44,671 bases of DNA from contig CADCIO010000021.1 in NCBI GenBank assembly GCA_902801475.1, positions 1-44,671 on the forward strand. Direction: 5' to 3'. A program made the position numbers and the translations under genes. This document shows positions 20,794 to 29,002 of this stretch, piece after piece (position 1 is the stretch's first letter; each line of letters starts with the position of its first letter). Under the pieces are notes generated by a model. The model was not told the origin of the DNA and made no database searches. It saw nothing but the letters and a program-made list of their open reading frames with translations. Source of the stretch: an uncultured Bacteroidales bacterium. Its GTDB lineage: Bacteria; Bacteroidota; Bacteroidia; Bacteroidales; Bacteroidaceae.

Positions 20794-22005
20794 ATGATTA
20801 AGATACTTGTCATATCATTGCCGATGCTTGTTTGCATCTTTTGGTCAATACTATTGATATTAGATTGGTGGGAACAACGCACCCAAGCAAAGGCGCGTTT
20901 GCTTTTCTTTATGGTAGTGTCAACAGCACTATATGGAGGACATTTCATCTTCTTCAATCATCAGTATGAACTAATGCCCATCACTGATACCATCTACTGT
21001 ATGGCAAACTTGGCGGTATTCCCTCTCTACTACATATACATCAAGGAGGTGACTGAAGAAGAATGGCAGAAGCATTGGCAAATAACATTAATGATCCCTG
21101 CCTTGTTAGTGGGCGTGATAGTGGGAACGCTTTACCTTTTGATGGATCACCAAGAAACGCAGGCGTTCGTCAAAACGTTCTTGTACCAAAATAGTACCAA
21201 GGGACTCTGTGACCTTGCCATGATCCAAGCCATTGTACATACCTGCTCTAAAATCATCTTTGCAATTCAGATACCGCTCATATTAGTGAAAGGTTTCCGG
21301 AAAATCAAGCGCTATGACAAGATGGTGGAGGCCAATTATGCTGATACAACGCTCCGCAAGATGTATATGGTTAAGACCATTTTAGTGCTGTTCGTCGTGG
21401 CATCCTTTATTAGTTTTGCCGCTAACATCCTCGGCAGAGATTTTTTTGACACGGCTCCATGGCTTGTGCTTATTCCTGCAGTGACTTTCTCCACCATACT
21501 TTTTTTATTAGGTTATGCAGGGCATCGGCAGAACTTCACCATCCAGAACATGATGCTTGAAACGGCAAACAATCCTGTTCCCCGTCTTTGCATTTCTGAT
21601 TCTCAATTGGATGAAGGAAAGGAAGACCGCATTGAAAAGCTCAAGAATGAGATTGCGGAATCTGTGGAAAAGGAACAGTTGTTCTTGCAACAAGACTTGA
21701 AAATCAACGACATCGCGAAGTTGCTGCATACCAACCGTGACTATATTTATCAAGCCATCAACATCAGAATGGGAATGTCATTCTCCGAGTACATCAACCG
21801 CTTGCGTATTGACTTCGCTGTCCAGCTGATGAACGAAAGCCCCAAGATGACGTCTAATGAAATCGCGTTTCGTTCAGGATTCTCGTCACCTGCCTCTTTT
21901 TATCGCAATTTCAAATTATACAAAGATTGTCCTCCATTGACCTACAAGAAGAGCATGCATCCCAAGATGGAACAACAAAATCGTAATTTGTCAAATAGTA
22001 AATAA
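20794..22005 (+). CDS. Membrane-anchored AraC-family transcriptional regulator
   Basis: The 403-residue product has about seven hydrophobic segments in residues 1-250 (for example ILVISLPMLVCIFWSILLIL and MVKTILVLFVVASFISFA). A linker of about 50 residues and a C-terminal AraC-type double helix-turn-helix (about 300-395) follow. The HTH contains LKINDIAKLLHTNRDYIYQA and the second-helix region SNEIAFRSGFSSPASFYRNFK. Such proteins probably sense an envelope signal and act on DNA from the membrane; the ligand and targets are unknown. The start at 20794 gives a nearly leaderless message; Met11 (20824) is an alternative. The next gene begins 1 nt after the stop, so the two are co-transcribed. Confidence 0.88.
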   Translation: MIKILVISLPMLVCIFWSILLILDWWEQRTQAKARLLFFMVVSTALYGGHFIFFNHQYELMPITDTIYCMANLAVFPLYYIYIKEVTEEEWQKHWQITLMIPALLVGVIVGTLYLLMDHQETQAFVKTFLYQNSTKGLCDLAMIQAIVHTCSKIIFAIQIPLILVKGFRKIKRYDKMVEANYADTTLRKMYMVKTILVLFVVASFISFAANILGRDFFDTAPWLVLIPAVTFSTILFLLGYAGHRQNFTIQNMMLETANNPVPRLCISDSQLDEGKEDRIEKLKNEIAESVEKEQLFLQQDLKINDIAKLLHTNRDYIYQAINIRMGMSFSEYINRLRIDFAVQLMNESPKMTSNEIAFRSGFSSPASFYRNFKLYKDCPPLTYKKSMHPKMEQQNRNLSNSK

Positions 22006-22006
22006 A

Positions 22007-22525
22007 ATGGCTTTAATCAAGACAGTGTGTGGCTTGACTCCGAAGTGGGGTGAGGGCTGCTATTTTAGTGAGAACGCCACGATTGTGGGCGATGTGCAGA
22101 TGGGTGACCAATGTACGGTATGGTTCAATGCTGTGGTGCGTGGTGATGTGAATTACATCAAGATTGGTAATCGTGTGAACATCCAGGATGGTTCGTGCCT
22201 GCACACATTATATAAAAAAGCTGCCATAGAGATTGGTGATGATGTGACCATCGGACACAATGTGACCCTGCATGGTTGCATCGTGAAAAGTGGGGCGCTG
22301 ATTGGAATGGGTGCGACCGTGCTTGACGATGCCGTCATTGGCGAAGGTGCCATTATTGCTGCTGGTGCCTTGGTGCTGAAGGGTACGCAGGTGGGTGATG
22401 GTGAAATGTGGGGTGGGGTACCTGCCAAGTTCATCAAGAAGGTGGATCCAGAACAGGCAAAAGAACTGAACATCGGCATAGCGAAACACTACATCATGTA
22501 TGCCGACTGGTATAAGGAGGATTGA
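22007..22525 (+). CDS. Gamma-carbonic-anhydrase-like hexapeptide-repeat protein
   Basis: The 172-residue product is a left-handed beta-helix protein of the YrdA/PaaY/gamma-carbonic-anhydrase group, with hexapeptide repeats such as IGDDVTIGHNVTLHG. Three histidines at 66, 84 and 89 match the spacing of the metal ligands of gamma-class enzymes. Members range from active carbonic anhydrases to thioesterase or unknown roles, so activity is not certain. It starts 1 nt after the AraC-type gene. It ends convergent with the M6 protease gene. Confidence 0.88.
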   Translation: MALIKTVCGLTPKWGEGCYFSENATIVGDVQMGDQCTVWFNAVVRGDVNYIKIGNRVNIQDGSCLHTLYKKAAIEIGDDVTIGHNVTLHGCIVKSGALIGMGATVLDDAVIGEGAIIAAGALVLKGTQVGDGEMWGGVPAKFIKKVDPEQAKELNIGIAKHYIMYADWYKED

Positions 22526-22551
22526 AAGATTGAGGATTGAGGTGCCAAAGA

Positions 22552-24285
22552 TTAGGGCGTTAACCAGATTTTCTTGGTTGTGCCATTTTTCTTCTCGATA
22601 TAGATGCCAGGTTGTGTAGGTTGCTCTATCTGAACACCATCTAATGTATAAAATGTGACGGAAGAGGAGGTGCTGTTAGCCACATCCTTGATGTCCATTG
22701 CCTCTGACCCTCCCATAAATTGGAAGGAAATAAGTCCATTGCTTTCTCGAATGTCAGTGATGGGCTTATTCATGTATTTGGTGCCACCGATATTTCTGTT
22801 GAAAAGTTCTCCTCCGCATGAAGCGTGAGATTCGTTGGTGAGTTCGGTCACATACCTGTTGCCAGGAAAAAGATGGGAACGGTATTGGTCTGCAGTGACG
22901 CTATAAGTGCTGCCAGTAAAAGTTCCATAGTTGTTTCCTGCGGGGATGATGCTCATGCGCTGATGTTTCTTGACGGTGTTGACCGTGTTGGTGACCCATA
23001 TGTCTCTGTAGTAATCTACATGGGTGACGAGCAGTCCGTGCATGCCCGTATAGTAATTGACATATTGATGCCACCCCGTTGGTTGGCGATTCTCAAGAAT
23101 GAAGTATTCGTTGTGGTTACCCTCATTATAAATGATGTATGCGACTGGTTCATCGTTGAGGCAGGGCATGTCGGTGATGGTGGTGGATTCGTCCAGCTCT
23201 ATCAGATTGAGCCATCCTGCAAACCACCGTTCGTAGGCAGTGAATCCTGCAGGAATTTCACCATGTCCCATGGGGCCGTTGTTGTTGCCAGATGCCATGA
23301 TGTCCCAATGCTGCATGCCGAAGCCACCAGTGTATTTGACGTCGTAGAAGTCTGGCAGTCCCAAACAATGAGTGAACTCGTGACATGCCGCCCCGATGCC
23401 ATCCATCTTGCTGCCACTTGTTCCTCTCAGTTCACAACTCATCGCATAGGTGTCGATGATTTGCCCGCCAAGTCTAATGGCGCCTTCTCCATCTCCACTT
23501 CTCTTTGCGAGGGTCAGTGATGACTCGTGAGGCCAAATAGCGTTTTTAGAGGCTCCAGCATGCTCTCCATATCCAGCATAGATAATGACGACTTGATCCA
23601 CCTCCTTGTCTCCATCCCAATCATAATCAGCCCAGTTGATGTCATAGTTTTGGTTGGCCAATTTGCATGCTTCGGCGGCCAATATTCCTACGTACTTGTC
23701 GTTGCTGTTTTTGTCGTTTTCACCGTAGTAAGTATAGCTCTGACTGACTTTTATAGGGCCGAACACGTCAAACGTCAGATCGAACTGTCCATAGGACTGG
23801 TCGTAGAAATAGTCATGCACCGACCCTTCATGGTCATCTTCGTTATAGCCCTTTTGATTAAATCTCTTATCGAACTTGTCACGTGTATTGGCGCTTTTCA
23901 TCGCTTTGTCTGGAAATTCCACCAGAAGTACGATGCCTTTCTTCTGACCTGAATAAGTGGTTGGATAGCCAAATGCCTGTCGGGTCTTGTTTTGTGCGGC
24001 ACGTTGTTGGCGTCGCAGGTTCAGACGGGTGCTCCTTTCGCTCCATATCTGATTGATGGACTCCTTCAGTTCTGGTGCCAGTCGCCAATCCCCATTCTCT
24101 TCCTCCACTACGGGTACACCATCCAATGTGGCATAGAAATGGCAGCACTCATCACCATATAAGGTGATAGTAAGCACTGTCCCATCGCTGTTCGTCACAG
24201 TGAAGGGGCTTCGGTTGGCAGGGATGCTCCATGCAGTTTCCACTACAAACAACCATAAAATCAGATGTAAAAGATGTCGTGCCAT
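22552..24285 (-). CDS. Secreted M6-family metalloprotease
   Basis: The 577-residue product has a signal peptide (MARHLLHLILWLFVVETAWS), a propeptide-like region, and an M6 (immune inhibitor A-like) zinc protease domain. The zinc site is HEFTHCLGLPD, near residue 300, an HExxHxxGxxD motif. The C-terminus (VTFYTLDGVQIEQPTQPGIY..KKIWL) is a sorting-type tail. The frame is open 12 codons further upstream, but those codons overlap the -7 box at 24299-24306, so the ATG at 24285 is preferred. It would digest extracellular proteins; the substrate is unknown. Confidence 0.92.
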   Translation of the reverse strand: MARHLLHLILWLFVVETAWSIPANRSPFTVTNSDGTVLTITLYGDECCHFYATLDGVPVVEEENGDWRLAPELKESINQIWSERSTRLNLRRQQRAAQNKTRQAFGYPTTYSGQKKGIVLLVEFPDKAMKSANTRDKFDKRFNQKGYNEDDHEGSVHDYFYDQSYGQFDLTFDVFGPIKVSQSYTYYGENDKNSNDKYVGILAAEACKLANQNYDINWADYDWDGDKEVDQVVIIYAGYGEHAGASKNAIWPHESSLTLAKRSGDGEGAIRLGGQIIDTYAMSCELRGTSGSKMDGIGAACHEFTHCLGLPDFYDVKYTGGFGMQHWDIMASGNNNGPMGHGEIPAGFTAYERWFAGWLNLIELDESTTITDMPCLNDEPVAYIIYNEGNHNEYFILENRQPTGWHQYVNYYTGMHGLLVTHVDYYRDIWVTNTVNTVKKHQRMSIIPAGNNYGTFTGSTYSVTADQYRSHLFPGNRYVTELTNESHASCGGELFNRNIGGTKYMNKPITDIRESNGLISFQFMGGSEAMDIKDVANSTSSSVTFYTLDGVQIEQPTQPGIYIEKKNGTTKKIWLTP

Positions 24286-24298
24286 AAGAAAAACGGCA

Positions 24299-24306
24299 CA
24301 AAGGTA
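24299..24306 (-). promoter_or_regulatory. -7 box of the M6 protease gene
   Basis: TACCTTTG on the minus strand, 13 nt before the ATG at 24285. No convincing TTTG partner was seen. Confidence 0.6.
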
Positions 24307-24349
24307 TAAAAAAAAGCCCATTCCTCATTTATAACTCCTAACTTTTCTT

Positions 24350-24357
24350 TATCTTTG
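24350..24357 (+). promoter_or_regulatory. -7 box of the DUF4424-like/YARHG gene
   Basis: TATCTTTG followed by C, 12 nt before the ATG at 24370. It is divergent from the M6 protease promoter, about 45 nt away. No clear TTTG partner was seen. Confidence 0.6.
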
Positions 24358-24369
24358 CATCATCAAAAC

Positions 24370-25584
24370 ATGAAATGGACTATGAAAATGAAGTTTCTGA
24401 CAACCTCTTTTCTGTGGATTCTAGCCATTTTGGCAAGTGCCAACGATGGTGTGTATTATGTGAGTGGCAACCAAATCGTTCCCCTTCAGGAGACTGATGT
24501 GGCTGTGACAAAGGAGGTGCTGACCATCACCATTGGGGACGATGAGTTTGCCCGTGTGGATGTGCAGTACGAGTTTACCAACCGAGGAAAGGCAAAGAGT
24601 ATGGATGTGGGTTTTGAGGCTACAGGCCCATACGATCCTGCTGGTGAAAGCCGATTCAATAAGTCAGGAAAGCACCCGCACATCTTTGATTTTACTGTGG
24701 AGATGAATGGACAGGAATTGCCTATTCGTAACTATGTCATCAGAGAAAGTTCGGAAGAGGAGGCTGCCGATTTCGTGCCACTGGATTTGAACGTGTGGAG
24801 GGAACCGACGGCAGAGGAAGATTACCTTGGAAACTTGGTGAACAGGAAGGATCCGGACGAGATCGTCAATTACGCTTATGCCTATTGCTTCAAAGCCAAC
24901 TTCAAGGAGGGCAAGAATGTCGTACACCACACCTATCGTTATCGTATGTCGAGTGCTGTCTATCAGAGTTTCAGTGTGCCATATTGGTTGAAGCCTGCCA
25001 TGCGTTGGGCTAATCATCAGATCGATGACTTCACGCTGCGCATCAAGGTGGATAAGACAGCCAAGCAGTTCTGCATAGAGAACGACGATATGTGGAAGGC
25101 GGCTCAGTGGAGAGTGGCGGAAGGAGCAGGTAAGGTGCATACCTTAAAAAATGAATGGACTGAATACTATGAGTTTTCGTTGAGGAACGGTGTCGTGGAG
25201 TGGCATGCCAAGAATTTCCGTCCTACGTCGGATTTCACCATCACGTCTCCTGAGAATCTTCTCTTCTATCGTGATGGCGATAATAGCATGAAGTTAGGAC
25301 GTTACTACGACCGTTCCCTCACCTATCTTCTGCCATTTGAGATGATGCAAGAGACGGATGATGGGGCTCGGTTCCTTTATGATGGCACGACGGACGGCAT
25401 TCCCAATAAGCGCATTTTGCGCAACTTGCCTTATGCCCATCGTGGTTATGTGTTCAAAGACCAGAAGTTGGCCGCTTATTTCAAGTCGCTTTGGTGGTAT
25501 ATGCCAGACCCGAACTGGCAGCAGGACACTTCTGACTTCACGGAAGAGGAGTGGAAACTGATTCGTGAGGCAAAGGAAGAGTAA
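24370..25584 (+). CDS. Exported DUF4424-like protein with C-terminal YARHG domain
   Basis: The 404-residue product has a signal peptide ending near LASAND. A beta-rich domain follows (DVAVTKEVLTITIGDDEFARVDVQYEF) that reads like DUF4424. A C-terminal YARHG-type domain begins at YAHRGYVFKDQKLAAYF and ends TEEEWKLIREAKEE. DUF4424 and YARHG occur together in extracytoplasmic proteins of unknown function, probably in peptidoglycan or envelope binding. The start is the first ATG after the -7 box; ATGs at 24382 and 24388 also give a signal peptide. The next gene begins 52 nt downstream. Confidence 0.78.
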   Translation: MKWTMKMKFLTTSFLWILAILASANDGVYYVSGNQIVPLQETDVAVTKEVLTITIGDDEFARVDVQYEFTNRGKAKSMDVGFEATGPYDPAGESRFNKSGKHPHIFDFTVEMNGQELPIRNYVIRESSEEEAADFVPLDLNVWREPTAEEDYLGNLVNRKDPDEIVNYAYAYCFKANFKEGKNVVHHTYRYRMSSAVYQSFSVPYWLKPAMRWANHQIDDFTLRIKVDKTAKQFCIENDDMWKAAQWRVAEGAGKVHTLKNEWTEYYEFSLRNGVVEWHAKNFRPTSDFTITSPENLLFYRDGDNSMKLGRYYDRSLTYLLPFEMMQETDDGARFLYDGTTDGIPNKRILRNLPYAHRGYVFKDQKLAAYFKSLWWYMPDPNWQQDTSDFTEEEWKLIREAKEE

Positions 25585-25636
25585 AAGTAAGAGATTCAAA
25601 TAACAGAGATTATCAACACTCAAAACTAATTCTAAT

Positions 25637-27013
25637 ATGAAAAAAATCTTTTCTGTATGTATGCTGATGCTGCTTTCCGTTACGATGGTGTTTGCGGCAA
25701 AGGCCAACAAGTCGGTCAGCATCAAAGTGAATGGGGTGAACCGTTCTTATTGGCTCTATGTGCCTGATAAGGTGACAGAAAATGCGCCATTGGTGCTTTC
25801 TTTGCATGGAACAGGCGGTAGTATGAACGATAAAGCTCCAATGAGGACATCTGTTGCAGACACAGAGGGCTTCATCGTGGTGTATCCAAATGGCTCGAAC
25901 ATTTATTTCCCTGTATTTGGCGGTACGTTGCCAGGCTGGCACTCGACGGGTGATGCAGAAAGTGAATCTGATGTGGAATTTTTCAAGGCTATCATTGATG
26001 ATGTGGCCAAGAACTATTCTATTGACCGCAACCGCATCTATTGCTGTGGATTCTCCAATGGTGGTATGATGACGTACTCACAGACTAATACGAGTGCGGA
26101 CATATTTGCAGCCTTTGCTTCTATCAGTGGTTTCCAGTTGAATGAGTTCCACTTGCACCACACAGGTGTGCGTCCCGTTCCTTTCCTGCATATTCATGGT
26201 AAGAACGACAACTTCGTTGATATTGCTCGTATGCCGACCATCGTGGATGAAATGGTGGCACGTCTTGGTGCTAACCCTGTGCCTGTAGTGACAAAAGTGG
26301 CAGGTAAATACACCAAGAGTGTGTACGAGGCTGGCGAAGGCAGTTTCCCATATATATATTATGTGATTGATGGTATGGGTCATAATGACTACACCGCCAA
26401 TACAGAGGATGGCAATTCTGCTAAGACGATGTGGAACTTCATGAAGCAGTACACGCTGGATTCTCCATGTGACGCTACTTTGAAATGGCGTCCCAATGTG
26501 GAAGCAGAGGGCTTCGAACCTTCTAAACATGGATGGGTTATCACTGCAAAGGGAATGGTGTTTGGCGATGATCCTAACAGTACTTCTAAAAACATTCAGA
26601 ATGTGTACCATGCCTTCCAATTGGCAAAGGGCAACTATAAGCTTTGTTTCAAGTCTCAGAGTGAAGAAGAGGGCACAATCACTGTGACCATCAAGAAATA
26701 TACAGGCAACAAAGCTGAAGTCATGAACCAGACAGTGAAGACTGGTGGGGACGCCACGATGGTGTTTGCATCAGAAGATGAGTTTGCAGAATGCCGATTC
26801 AAATTAACCAGCACGGTCAATGTGAAGATCACGGATTTGGCGCTCTATTCTGCTACTGACGAGGAGATGCTGCATGTTTCTGCTCCACAAGCATCTGATA
26901 CGGAGAATGCCGTGTACTACAGCGTTTCGGGCATTCCTTCTCCTCAGCCTCAGAAGGGTGTAAACATTGTTCAGATGGGCTCCAATCCTTCCAGAACGAT
27001 CTTTGTGAAGTAA
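25637..27013 (+). CDS. Secreted CE1/LpqC-type esterase with C-terminal binding-like domain
   Basis: The 458-residue product has a signal peptide (to about residue 20) and an alpha/beta-hydrolase domain of the LpqC/PHB-depolymerase/feruloyl-esterase kind. The oxyanion region is LSLHGTGGS, the nucleophile Ser about 140 in GFSNGGM, the acid in GKNDNF and the base in GMGHNDY. Residues of about 280-420 form a beta-rich domain that may bind carbohydrate. The tail (VYYSVSGIPSPQPQKGVNIVQMG...IFVK) is sorting-type. Given its neighbours, removal of feruloyl or acetyl groups from xylan or pectin is a fair guess. It is a paralogue of the 31426 gene. Confidence 0.83.
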   Translation: MKKIFSVCMLMLLSVTMVFAAKANKSVSIKVNGVNRSYWLYVPDKVTENAPLVLSLHGTGGSMNDKAPMRTSVADTEGFIVVYPNGSNIYFPVFGGTLPGWHSTGDAESESDVEFFKAIIDDVAKNYSIDRNRIYCCGFSNGGMMTYSQTNTSADIFAAFASISGFQLNEFHLHHTGVRPVPFLHIHGKNDNFVDIARMPTIVDEMVARLGANPVPVVTKVAGKYTKSVYEAGEGSFPYIYYVIDGMGHNDYTANTEDGNSAKTMWNFMKQYTLDSPCDATLKWRPNVEAEGFEPSKHGWVITAKGMVFGDDPNSTSKNIQNVYHAFQLAKGNYKLCFKSQSEEEGTITVTIKKYTGNKAEVMNQTVKTGGDATMVFASEDEFAECRFKLTSTVNVKITDLALYSATDEEMLHVSAPQASDTENAVYYSVSGIPSPQPQKGVNIVQMGSNPSRTIFVK

Positions 27014-27038
27014 GGAATAAGGTACATAAAGAGTTGGT

Positions 27039-27091
27039 GCAGGAAAATTTATTTTGTAAAAAAAGTTTTCCTGCATTAACTTTTTTATTTT
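27039..27091 (+). terminator. Probable terminator after the esterase gene
   Basis: GCAGGAAAA (27039-27047) pairs with TTTTCCTGC (27066-27074) around an AT-rich 18-nt loop. A T-rich tract at 27080-27091 follows. It lies 26 nt after the stop at 27013 and before the sigma-factor gene. Confidence 0.55.
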
Positions 27092-27133
27092 ATGTGGGTC
27101 TATACCAGTAAATAGCGTAAAAGAAGAAAGGAC

Positions 27134-27658
27134 ATGGGACTGTTCAAGATAGGACGGAAAGACGATGATATGCCGACGTTTGAAGCCGTGCTGAAGCAGT
27201 ACGAACGACCTGTCTATTGGCACATCCGACGAATGGTGGTCAGTCATGAGGACGCACAAGATGTGATGCAGGAGACCTTTATTCGCGTGTACCAAGGGTT
27301 GGACAAACTCAGGAAAAAGGAGATGTTGAAAGTGTGGGTATATAAGATTGCCACGAACGAGAGCATTCGTCATCTGAACAAGATGCGGGAACGGACAATC
27401 TCAGAGTTGAGTGAGGATGATATGTTGGTGAGACGGTTGGAGGCCTCAGAACATGTGGATTGGGAAGATGTGGAAGGAGTTCGTCTCCAAAAGGCGATTC
27501 TTCAGTTGAGTCAACAGGAGCGTACCGTATTCAATATGCGCTACTACGATGAGATGAGTTATGAGGAGATTAGTCAGGTGACGGGTGGTACAGTGTCAAC
27601 GCTGAAAGTGGCCTTTCACCATGCAAAAGAGAAAATTAAAAAAGAATTATTAAAATAG
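27134..27658 (+). CDS. ECF RNA polymerase sigma factor
   Basis: The 174-residue product has sigma region 2 (YERPVYWHIRRMV...DAQDVMQETFIRVYQGL) and region 4 (LSQQERTVFNMRYYDEMSYEEISQ), with no region 3, as in ECF sigma factors. The next gene, 6 nt downstream, codes a small single-pass membrane protein in the usual place of an anti-sigma factor. A periplasmic Spy-like gene follows. This suggests an envelope-stress regulon. I see no TAnnTTTG box just upstream, which would fit autoregulation from an ECF-type promoter. Confidence 0.93.
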   Translation: MGLFKIGRKDDDMPTFEAVLKQYERPVYWHIRRMVVSHEDAQDVMQETFIRVYQGLDKLRKKEMLKVWVYKIATNESIRHLNKMRERTISELSEDDMLVRRLEASEHVDWEDVEGVRLQKAILQLSQQERTVFNMRYYDEMSYEEISQVTGGTVSTLKVAFHHAKEKIKKELLK

Positions 27659-27664
27659 GAAGAC

Positions 27665-27991
27665 ATGAAAGAGTTATTGAACAACGACAAGCGGATGCCC
27701 TACACCGTGCCTGATGGTTTCTTTGAGGAAATGCACCAGCACCTGATGGAAACCGCTCCAAAATCCCAGCTCTTGGTTCCGCAACACCAAGTGTCCAAGC
27801 GGCTGTGGATGTCGGTAGCAGCAGCTGTACTGCTTCTGATAGGCGTGTCATTCTATGCCCTGATGGGAACAGAGACGGCAGAATCACCTCTGTTGGCAGA
27901 CCAGTCAGAGGGAATTGAAAAATATATGACAGACGAAGCCCTCGACGAGTGGATAGCCATTTATGAAGATAAAGAAAATACTATTTTATAA
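27665..27991 (+). CDS. Small single-pass membrane protein, probable anti-sigma factor
   Basis: The 108-residue product has an N-terminal cytosolic part of about 45 residues containing YTVPDGFFEEM, one membrane helix (MSVAAAVLLLIGVSFYALMG), and an acidic C-terminal part. No zinc-binding motif is seen. Placement between the sigma gene and the Spy-like gene, with short gaps, is the main support for an anti-sigma role. It could be only a structural membrane partner. Confidence 0.65.
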   Translation: MKELLNNDKRMPYTVPDGFFEEMHQHLMETAPKSQLLVPQHQVSKRLWMSVAAAVLLLIGVSFYALMGTETAESPLLADQSEGIEKYMTDEALDEWIAIYEDKENTIL

Positions 27992-28010
27992 TCTTTAAAA
28001 TACACTCACA

Positions 28011-28730
28011 ATGATGAAAAGAATACTTTCAATGGCAGTGGCTTTCCTTCTGGTGGCAGGAAGCACACTGATGGCTCAGCCCAATCAGCAGGGCAAGCCT
28101 CAAAAGATGACTGAGGAACAGCTTTCTCAGAAGTTAGCAACACGGATGGCTCAGAATCTGGAATTGGATGCTGACAAGACTTCCAAGTTCGTCCCCATTT
28201 ATGTGGATTACCGCAAGGACCTCAAGCAGGTGTGGGACAAATTCGCTAAGCCTTGTGGCCCAAAGGGTAAGCCAGGTGAGAAACCTGCTGCTAAGCCCCA
28301 ACGTCCTTCCGATAAGGAACTGGAGCAGATGGCTGCCGACCGCTTTGCTCGTAGTCGCGCCACGATCGATGTGGAAGAGACCTACTACAAGCGTTTCCTC
28401 ACTGTTCTCACCCAACAGCAGTATGACAAGATGCAGCAACTGGAAAAGATGCACCTACAAAAGATGAAGAAGGAGAAGATGCGTCGTCAGCAGTTCCGCA
28501 AGCCCAATGGAAAACCTAAATTTCCACCACGCCCAAACGGCAATAACGCTGAAGGTAAGCAGCGCAAGGCACAGGCTTCCGATTCTCAGACCACAGACAT
28601 CCCATCTGTTGAGCAGCAGAGCAAGAAGAATGACCGTTGGGTGTCAATGAACGGTACACCTGTTGAGGGTACTCCAACGACATCTGGATACTATATCAAT
28701 CAGGGTAAAGTTGTCCGTATTGGTCAGTAA
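28011..28730 (+). CDS. Periplasmic Spy/CpxP-like protein
   Basis: The 239-residue product has a signal peptide (about 1-22, ending LMAQ) and a helical, Gln/Lys/Met-rich body. The body contains TEEQLSQKLATRMAQNLEL and LTQQQYDKMQQLEKM, reminiscent of the LTxxQ repeats of Spy/CpxP periplasmic chaperones. A proline-rich basic stretch (KPNGKPKFPPRPNGN) and a polar C-terminus ending in YYINQGKVVRIGQ follow. It is third in the sigma operon, 19 nt after the anti-sigma-like gene. It is probably an envelope-stress effector; exact function unknown. Confidence 0.65.
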   Translation: MMKRILSMAVAFLLVAGSTLMAQPNQQGKPQKMTEEQLSQKLATRMAQNLELDADKTSKFVPIYVDYRKDLKQVWDKFAKPCGPKGKPGEKPAAKPQRPSDKELEQMAADRFARSRATIDVEETYYKRFLTVLTQQQYDKMQQLEKMHLQKMKKEKMRRQQFRKPNGKPKFPPRPNGNNAEGKQRKAQASDSQTTDIPSVEQQSKKNDRWVSMNGTPVEGTPTTSGYYINQGKVVRIGQ

Positions 28731-28820
28731 CTTTTATACGTATACCAGAAAGATAAACACATTAAGCACGACAAAAGATTTGATTTCTTTTACGTTATTG
28801 AATAAGAGTGATTGGAGGGA

Positions 28821-28852
28821 GAGGTTCGCAGTGATGCGGGCCTCCTCTTTTT
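28821..28852 (+). terminator. Terminator of the sigma-factor operon
   Basis: A stem GAGGTTCGCA / TGCGGGCCTC (two G-U pairs) around loop GTGA is followed by CTCTTTTTG. It lies about 90 nt after the stop at 28730. Confidence 0.8.
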
Positions 28853-28960
28853 GTTGAAAATGTTACATTTCTGCAAGTTGACATGCCTGCTGTTTCAAGA
28901 TTGTAACCTGATGAAAGGGAAAAGAAACATGGGAGCAACCCTTGAAGGGAATTTTCTGCG

Positions 28961-28968
28961 TAACTTTG
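28961..28968 (+). promoter_or_regulatory. -7 box of the CotH gene promoter
   Basis: TAACTTTG followed by C, 34 nt before the ATG at 29003. The upstream partner is weak (TTG near 28942). The 272-nt gap 28731-29002 otherwise holds only the terminator at 28821-28852. Confidence 0.6.
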
Positions 28969-29002
28969 CAACGAAATACTTTTACTATTACAAATTCTAA
29001 CA

